Shown here piece by piece: positions 57,412-64,000 of a stretch of 64,000 nt of DNA. Source of the stretch: Cryptomeria japonica (taxonomy: Eukaryota; Streptophyta; Pinopsida; Cupressales; Cupressaceae); the NCBI RefSeq assembly GCF_030272615.1, contig NC_081410.1:121582640-121646639 (forward strand). The letters run 5' to 3'. The translations under genes and the position numbers were made by a program. The notes under the pieces were generated by a model. It did not search any database. It was not told the origin of the DNA and was given only the letters and a program-made list of their open reading frames with translations. Positions within the stretch are counted from its first letter, which is position 1; every line of letters begins with the position of its first letter.

Positions 57412-58127
57412 TATAGTTCGGGTGTATTTTTACAGGGTTTTTGGGTAAAAAACTTCCAGTTTGATTTCTAGATCTAATTTAGATATATCATTTCATGGGC
57501 TTTCTATAACAATAAGCAACTATGTATATAGAATATCAAATTTCATAAATAAAGTGATTTTGGAGTTTTGCATGCTTTGGTTGATTTTGGGTGCTCTTTT
57601 CATTTAGAAATTACTATTAAGTATGCATAAATTTATATAAAGTATTTTGTTGGAAGAGTTTAATAAGTTGTTTAATACTACTAAACCTTTGCTGAAACTA
57701 GTTAAAATCGTAATTTATTTCATCTTGAAGGACATTACAATTTTGTAGGCAGGGCCCTTGGTCAAATTTGCAGAAGGTTGAGCCCAAAAATAGGTGCAAA
57801 AGATGTAAAATAAAATTGGTGTTGATTTATACAAATGTAAACTTGCAAAGTCACATTAATCGATAAAAAAAAATATTGATAGTTAGATTTGGTGATCATT
57901 CTGAAATCTTATCTTGTTGTAATTATATTCTAATCAAAATAATTTACAATTTGAAAATTGTATTAATAATCGAAAATAATAATGAAAGGGCAATGGAGCG
58001 GCGAAGGAGACTAGGGCTTTGACCTAGGGAGTTGCAGGTTTTTCAATCACAAGAGGGACTTTCCCATGATCGAAGATTTGCAGATATGGGGATGCGGAAA
58101 AGTTTCATGCAGTCGTTGTTCGCATTA
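57412..58127. other. Unassigned stretch before element A
   Basis: No gene is recognised. It resembles the leader or untranslated region of an old retroelement but shows no domain. Confidence 0.45.
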
Positions 58128-59692
58128 TGTGAACCGGTATAAGGACATAATGATATTGTATGTTGTCATTGATGTCAATATGTGATATGAAGTGAACCGA
58201 CATATGTGATATGTGAGAAGAGAGAACCCACATATGTGTGAACTAGTATTTATGCCAAAGTGAAGCGGTATATTTGTTCAAGATGAACCGACACGTGGAA
58301 GCACTGTGTGATTACCGGTTGGTAGGTAGTTTCCACTTCAGGATTTCTGATTGGAGTACCTCAAGCCTGTGTGACTCAATCGGTGATCTTTGTGTGATGA
58401 GTTAACAGTATAACGGAGAACAGGTCATGTTGCCACGTAAGCTCTATGCATGTGAAGGATCTTGCATGAAGAAGACTATTCCTATCTACCTCGGGAATGT
58501 GTGAAATTTGTCAAACAGTGATAACACGTGATGGGTTATCAGCCACCATAAAATCGGTGGATAATGGATGATGGAGAATGTCTTGAGATCGATTCAAGAT
58601 TGTTGCATTTAATGCAGTATGATTCAACGGTCAGGATTGAACCGCTTGAATTGCTTAACCTAACAGGTTTAGGGTTTTTGCTACCGACCTGTCTATTTCC
58701 TATAAGGTCAATGTTATGTTTCTTTCTAAGGTTGTTGGCAAAAGTTGTGAGTGTGTATCCAAGGGAAGTGATACATGATTCTTGCCAGACCAAAGGAGAG
58801 AAGAGATACCTACAAAGTGAATGTGCAGAAGTTGAAAAGGAGCCAAAACGGATCTGCATTAGCATTGAGTGCTGTTACCAGATCATTGTAATTCTTGTTG
58901 ATCTTTAACCACTTCAACAGTTGTGAAATCCCTTAACAGGGTAGCCTTAACTGGCTTGATACAAATCCCTTAACAGGGTAGCTTTAACTGGCTTGATTCA
59001 AATCCCTTAACAGGGTAACTCAAAGTTAATGAGTTTTGGGAAGCTATAGAGCTCTGGAGATCCTTTAGCTATTGAGTTCTTGAAATCCTCTAACAAGGTA
59101 ACCCCAACTGGGTTTAACCCTTAACCAGGTATTGTAGCCATCCCTTAACCGAGTGATCCCTAACAGGATCGGTTCCTAGCAAAACCTATTGTAATGTCTT
59201 TAACCGGACAAGGCTCCTAACAGAGCGGACTTCTAAAGAGTTCAAAAGCAGATTGCGGGTATTCATCCCCACCGTGGTTTTTCCTAGTTGGGTTTCCATG
59301 TGAAAAATATGTGTGTCATGTGTGATGCTTTTGTGTTGTGATGCTTTGTTATTACCTGTTGAGCATATGATGGTTCTATGTTTTATGCCTGTCTATAAAA
59401 CATACTGAACTAACTATTGTAAAGATCTGATGATAGTTTACCTATTCATACATGAGGGTGTAATGGTACTATAGCATTGAGCTAAGAGGAAAGCTAAGAG
59501 TGTAACCGGTTTATGATTGTTTTAGTTGTTCTGGGTCTTACTGGTTGCTCTCTGTTTCAACCAGTATTACTATTTGCCAGTCATTTGGAGTATTTGTTGT
59601 CAAACCAGTTTTGGACTATATTTTTGTCTGTACTGATTCACCCCCTCCTCTTAGTACCAATTTGGTACTATTCATTCATCATTGAGTTATCA
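58128..59692 (+). repeat. 5' LTR of element A (left edge approximate)
   Basis: It ends GAGTTATCA two bases before the primer site. Its start is set at TGTGAACCGG by comparison with the solo LTR at 14415-15949; a start at TGTTGTCATTG (58159) is also possible. It contains three 37-bp tandem copies of a segment around AAATCCCTTAACAGGGTA (58926-59036) and further CCCTTAAC-type copies to about 59170. Confidence 0.6.
58926..59036. repeat. Three 37-bp tandem repeats in the LTR of element A
   Basis: Copies start at 58926, 58963 and 59000, each AAATCCCTTAACAGGGTA followed by a more variable half. Confidence 0.9.
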
Positions 59693-59694
59693 AT

Positions 59695-59706
59695 TGGTAT
59701 TAGAGC
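59695..59706 (+). other. Primer-binding site of element A
   Basis: TGGTATTAGAGC matches the initiator tRNA-Met site TGGTATCAGAGC with one change. Confidence 0.8.
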
Positions 59707-59759
59707 GCTAGGTCCTCTGTGTTGTAAGCTTAACCGCTTGAGGTAAAAATCCCAGTCAA

Positions 59760-60567
59760 ATGATGAAGAGGGAAGGTCTAAAGTTTAACAGGGAAAATTT
59801 CAGTATATGGAAAGATAGGATGAAGATATTCATCAGAAGCATGGGTGCTCAACACTGGAGTTATGTTGAGAATGTCTATGTTGTCCCTACCGGTACTCTC
59901 ACCGATGACCAAAAGAGAGAAATACAAGAAAATGGGCAAGTCATGGAAGCCCTCATTAGTAGTCTATCTGACATTGAGTTTATTGATGTTTAGGACAAGG
60001 TAAATCCCAAAGAGGTATGGGATGCTCTTGAAAATATCTATGGTGGTGATGAACATGTGAAACAGGGTAAGGAAGAAAGCCTGAGAGGGAAGTTTGAAGA
60101 TATGCGGATGGTTGAAGGTGAGACCATTCAGCAGTATGGAATAAGAATCAAAATAGTTGTTGGAGAAATCAAGAGTGCAGGTAGTAAAATAGAAGATTCC
60201 ACTGTGGTAAGCAAAGTCTTGAGATCCCTGTTGCCGGTCTATGCAATAAGGGTTGCTGCTATTTAGGAGCTGAGATCAATAGACAAGTCTAAAGTATCAT
60301 TGGACTCCATCATAGTAAAGTTGATAGCTTATGAGCTAAATAGTTTCGATGGTAGTGTTCAAAAGACTGAATTAGCATTTAAAGCCTTTGCTATACAATC
60401 CAGAAAAGGAAAAGAGGCTAGCACTAGTGGGGAACCTATTCAGAGCAGAGAAATGAATGATGAGGAGATTCTGATGGCATTTGAAGCTCTCCTTGCCAGG
60501 AAGCTTCCCAAAGGAACTGATAAATACAAAGGTAAACTACCTTTGAAATGCTTTTTCTTGCAACTGG
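59760..60567 (+). pseudogene. Copia gag of element A
   Basis: ATG at 59760 opens FNRENFSIWKDRMKIFIRSM, the usual N-terminal gag motif, and the UBN2-type core follows (EVWDALENIYGGDEHVKQGK, SLRGKFEDMRMVEGETIQQY). TAG codons stand after FIDV (59991) and VAAI (60264). The zinc knuckle is broken by one extra T in the run at 60552-60556: the first Cys lies in this frame (LKCF) and the remaining pattern (CNWMGHIAINC) in the next frame, which then continues as pol. Gag would form the particle and bind the element RNA. Confidence 0.78.
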
Positions 60568-63500
60568 ATGGGACATATTGCTATAAACTGTCTTAATGGC
60601 GATAACAATTACAAACCAGAAAGGTTTAGGAAATTCAAAGGAGGAAACCGGAGAAACTGTTTTGTGGCAGTTGATGAAGGTGTCACAGATGAGGAATCAG
60701 AAGATGAAGAGAATGAAGACATTGTGTTTGTTGCTGTAAAGGAAGATGTGGTAGACAAGAAGGCTCTTGTCTCCTGGTTTGATAATTCCAATGAGTGGAT
60801 CATTGATAGTGGTTGTTCTCACCATATAACAGGTGACCGAAGCAAGTTTCTATCCTCAGAGGAGTATGATGGTGGTGTGGTTTGCTTTGGCAATGATGCA
60901 CCATGCATGGTCAAAGGTAGAGGGTCCATCTCTCTGAATGGAAAGAGAAGTGGTGACAATGTGTACTGGGTTGATGGTCTCAGACACAACCTTCTGAGTG
61001 TTGCCCAGCTAAATGACAATGGCCTCACTCTAGAATTCAAGAATGGAGTTTGCAGAATCAAAGGAAAAGATGGTAAATTGGTGGCCACCAGCATGCATAC
61101 CAAAGGTAACCTATTTCATCTAAATGCAAATCTAAGTACATGTCTTATGGCTAAGCTTGATGATAGCTGGACATGGCATAGGAGACTCTGCCATGTAAAC
61201 TTTGATAACATTGTGAAGGCTAGTAAGATCAAAGCAGTTAGAAGGTTGCTGGTGCTAAGCAAACTGGATAATACCTTGTGCAGAGAGTGTCAATTGGGGA
61301 AAATGTCTTCCTCAACCTTTAAAGGTAAATCTTTCACTACTAACAACTTGCTTGATCTTGTGCATACTGATTTGTGTGGTCCTATGAAAACCAGAAGTGT
61401 GCAGGGTGATAGGTACTTCATGATTCTCACTGATGATTGCTCAAGAATGATGTGGGTCACATTCTTGAAAGACAAGTTTGAAGCTTTTATGAAATTCAAA
61501 GCTTTCAGAGCATTAGTGGAGAAGGAAAGCGGTAAAAGGATCAAGTGTCTCAGAACTGATCAAGGAGGGGAATTCACTTCCGGTGAATTCAACAAGTATT
61601 GTGAAGAATTTGGCATCAAGAGGAAACTGTTTGCCCCCCGGACTCCACAGCAGAATGGCCTAGCAGAGAGGAATAACTGGACTATAGTTGAAGCAGCTAG
61701 AACCATGTTGATTCAAGGAAAGGTAGCTCACACCTTTTGGAGAGAAGCGGTGAGCATTGCAGTCTACACTATGAACTAGGTACTCATCAAGAAAGGTAAG
61801 GACAAAACTCCTTATGAGTATCGGATCGGTAAGACACCTGTGGTTAGCTACTTTAGGGTATTTGGTAGCAAATGTTACATCAAGAGGAGTGAACATCAGG
61901 GCAAATTTGAAGCTAAATGCGATGAGAGAATATTCCTGGGATATTCCACCAAGAGTAAAGCTTTCAAGTGTTACAACAATAAGACTCAGAGAATTATGGA
62001 AGGTATCAATGTAAGAGTTGATGAATTCTCCGAGAAAACTGAGGAAACTAGTAGTGAGCAAGCTGTGAATGAATCGGTTGCAACCTTCTGGGAACCAGTT
62101 GTTAGTCAACCAAGTACCAATAACAATGTTCTTGAACTGGTAAATGCTGATATTGATGAAGATGAGGATGAAGAGGAAAAGCAAGAAGAACCAGTCAAGA
62201 CCATTCCTTGGTATGTCAAGTTGAATCATGATCCTAAGCAGATCATAGGAGATAAGGATGTAGGAATCCTTAAAAGGAGAAAAACCAGAGAAAACTCATG
62301 TATGATCTTTGAATTTGAGCCTAAATCATTCAAAGAGGCTCATAAAGATGAAGACTAGATCAAGGCAATGGAAGAGGAACTTGATCAAATAGAGAAAAAT
62401 GGTACATGGTCCTTGGTACCCAGACCGGAGCATAAAAATGTCATTGGCACCAAATGGGTGTTCAAAAACAAGTTGAATGAGGATGGCACAGTGATTAGGA
62501 ATAAAGCCAGATTGGTGTGCAAAGGATATGCTCAAGAAGAAGGAGAAGACTACGGAGAAACCTTTGCTCTGTAGCCAGATTGGAAGGAGTTTGTATGCTT
62601 CTTGCATATGCAACTTTTAAAAGGTTTAAAGTATATCAAATGGATGTAAAATATGCATTCCTAAATGGTGTACTTGAAGATGAGGTATATATTGAGCAAC
62701 CAGATGGGTTTTCCCTATCTAAAGACAGTGATATGGTGTGCAGGCTACATAAAGCCTTATATGGTCTAAAGCAAGCACCTAGGGCATGGTATGAGCACCT
62801 ACATTCCCATCTTTTGAAGATTGGATTTGAGAGAACAAGTGAAGATAACAATATCTACTTGAAGTTTGAAGGAGATCAGATCCTGATCTGTGAGGTTTTT
62901 GTTGATGACATTATCTTTGGTGGAGATGACAAGATGAGTCATGAGTTTGTTGATGAGATGAAGAAAGAGTTTGAGATGTCACTCATAGGGGAGATTAAGT
63001 TCTTCATTAGACTGCAGATCTAGCAGATGAAAGATGGAATCTTTATCATTCAGTCCAAATATGTCAAAGAGGTGTTGAAGACTTTTGGCATGGAAGATAA
63101 CAAACCGGTTGGTACACCGATGGTGATCGGTTGCAAATTGACAAAAGAGGATGATTCCGCACTGGTTGATGAGAAGGAATACTGATCAATGATTGGTAAG
63201 TTGCATTATGTAGTGCATAGCAGACCGGATATTGTACATGTAGTTGGCATTACTGCAAGGTTCCAGAAAAGTCCAAGATAATCCCACTTGATTGCAGTCA
63301 AGCAGACTCTTAGGTATCTGAAGGGAACAATTGACTATGGATCGTGGTACCCATACAACAATGATTTAAATCTGAAAGTGTTCACAGATGCTGATTGGGC
63401 AAGTAATGTGGATGACCGAAAAAGCACAACCGGTGGTGCATTCTTTTTTGGTGGTAGACTGGTCTCATGGATGAGTAAAAAGAAGAGTTGTATCTCTCAG

Positions 63501-63839
63501 TCTACAGCGGAAGCGGAGTATGTTGCAACTTTCATGAACTACACTCAGACAATTTGGATGAAGCATGTTTTAAATGGCTTTAGAATCCCTGTCTTTGAAC
63601 CGGTAAGTATACTTTGTGATAACACAAGTGCTATCAATATCTCAAAGAATTCGGTTTTACATTCTAGAACCAAGCATTTTGAGCTTAAGTATCATTTCTT
63701 GAGGGAAAAGGTTAAGAATAAAGAGATTGCACTGGAACATGTTTCCAGTAAGGAGCAGTTAGCAGACATATTCACCAAGCCTCTCCCAAAGACTACATTT
63801 GTGCATTTAAGAGGTGAATTGGGGGTACTGCCCCTTTAG
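60568..63839 (+). pseudogene. Copia pol of element A (protease, integrase, RT, RNase H)
   Basis: Protease reads WIIDSGCSHHITGDRSKF (60797-60850). Integrase has the HHCC finger (HRRLCHVNF and CRECQLGK, 61174-61300) and the DDE residues in VHTDLCGPM, LRTDQGGEF and QQNGLAERNN (61360-61675). A TAG at 61777 fits CAG. The integrase C-terminus is followed by a second TAG at 62356 (Trp TGG expected) and the RT start GTWSLVPRPEHKNVIGTKWVF. A one-base loss near 62567-62573 shifts the frame (ETFA, then VARLEGV) and restores the gag frame. MDVKYAFLNGVLEDEVYIEQP, LYGLKQAPRAWYEHL and FVDDIIFGGDD follow, so YVDD reads FVDD. Three stops lie at 63021-63284. RNase H is open to TAG 63839 (TDADWASNVDDRKSTTG, STAEAEYVA, RTKHFELKYHFLREKV). 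Confidence 0.85.
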
Positions 63840-64000
63840 GAGGTGAACTAAAAGTATTTGTTCCACATCAGTCAGGTATTGCATAGTCAATTTTTTATTT
63901 ATTGATTGATGTGTTGAAGGATGCTACTCCTCAGGGGGAGCAGCATAATGGAACAGGGATGCTTGTGCCTCCACTTTGGCATTGTTGTCAAAGGGAGAGA
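63840..64000 (+). other. 3' untranslated region of element A
   Basis: After the pol stop lies non-coding sequence with a CTCAGGGGGAGCAGCATAAT block and a TTGTTGTCAAAGGGAGAGA end, as is usual shortly before the polypurine tract of Tork/SIRE-like elements. Confidence 0.55.

Larger units (their letters stand above)
58128..63999 (+). mobile_element. Element A: Tork/SIRE-like Ty1/copia retrotransposon, 3' end off the window
   Basis: A 5' LTR of about 1.5 kb, primer site, gag and complete pol are followed by an AGGGGGAG-type purine tract (63937-63945) and the window end. The 3' LTR is not reached. It is the youngest-looking copia element here: pol has long open parts and only a handful of stops and two shifts. 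Confidence 0.8.

Noticed and set aside
60552-60556. Programmed frameshift at the gag-pol border of element A
   Set aside because: The shift cuts the zinc knuckle in two, which a programmed site would not do, and Ty1/copia elements of plants usually use one continuous frame.

Overview
The window looks like a repeat-dense nuclear segment of a seed plant with a very large genome. A gymnosperm such as a conifer is my best guess, inferred from old, diverged and deeply nested LTR retrotransposons with many solo LTRs. I see one intact host gene and no rRNA, tRNA or CRISPR.

The host gene lies on the minus strand at 24742-29844. It is an atypical E2F of the DP-E2F-like (DEL/E2Fe) family with 11 coding exons and a predicted 527 residues. 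Both winged-helix DNA-binding domains are complete, and every junction I place is GT-AG and keeps frame. The last exon, which carries a short aromatic C-terminal motif, sits behind a 2.7-kb intron. About 415-550 bp upstream of the ATG lie three near-consensus E2F sites and two MSA-like sites, consistent with cell-cycle control.

Left of the gene (1-22.1 kb) is a nest of elements. A minus-strand Ty1/copia element (B) has been split twice. Element C (1-6556, continuing off the left edge) sits in its reverse transcriptase. Element D (9044-21892) sits in its gag, flanked by a 5-bp target duplication. D has LTRs and a polypurine tract but no gag/pol that I can recognise; it carries a decayed Gln/Pro/Ser-rich reading frame, itself split by a solo LTR at 14415-15949 with a perfect GATCT duplication. 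C carries a long decayed accessory frame with coiled coil on its sense strand and a second decayed frame on the antisense strand.

Right of the gene are a 5'-truncated LINE (31952-33679, 13-bp target duplication) and copia element E (33748-46200, TATAT duplication). E has a roughly 5.0-kb CACTA-like DNA element (35962-40991) in its gag and a solo LTR (44807-45972) in its 3' LTR. Next come a solo LTR (46246-47696), a second LINE fragment interrupted by copia element F (48640-55053), another solo LTR (56612-57406), and the largest part of a Tork/SIRE-like copia element A (58.1 kb to the window end).

The CACTA-like element is the most unusual object. It is filled with a 20-bp satellite in which every unit is two nested palindromes, with a second satellite of about 34-37 bp inserted between blocks. 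Most premature stops across the retroelements are TAG or TGA where CAG (Gln) or CGA (Arg) would restore the frame, as expected from C-to-T decay of methylated cytosine.
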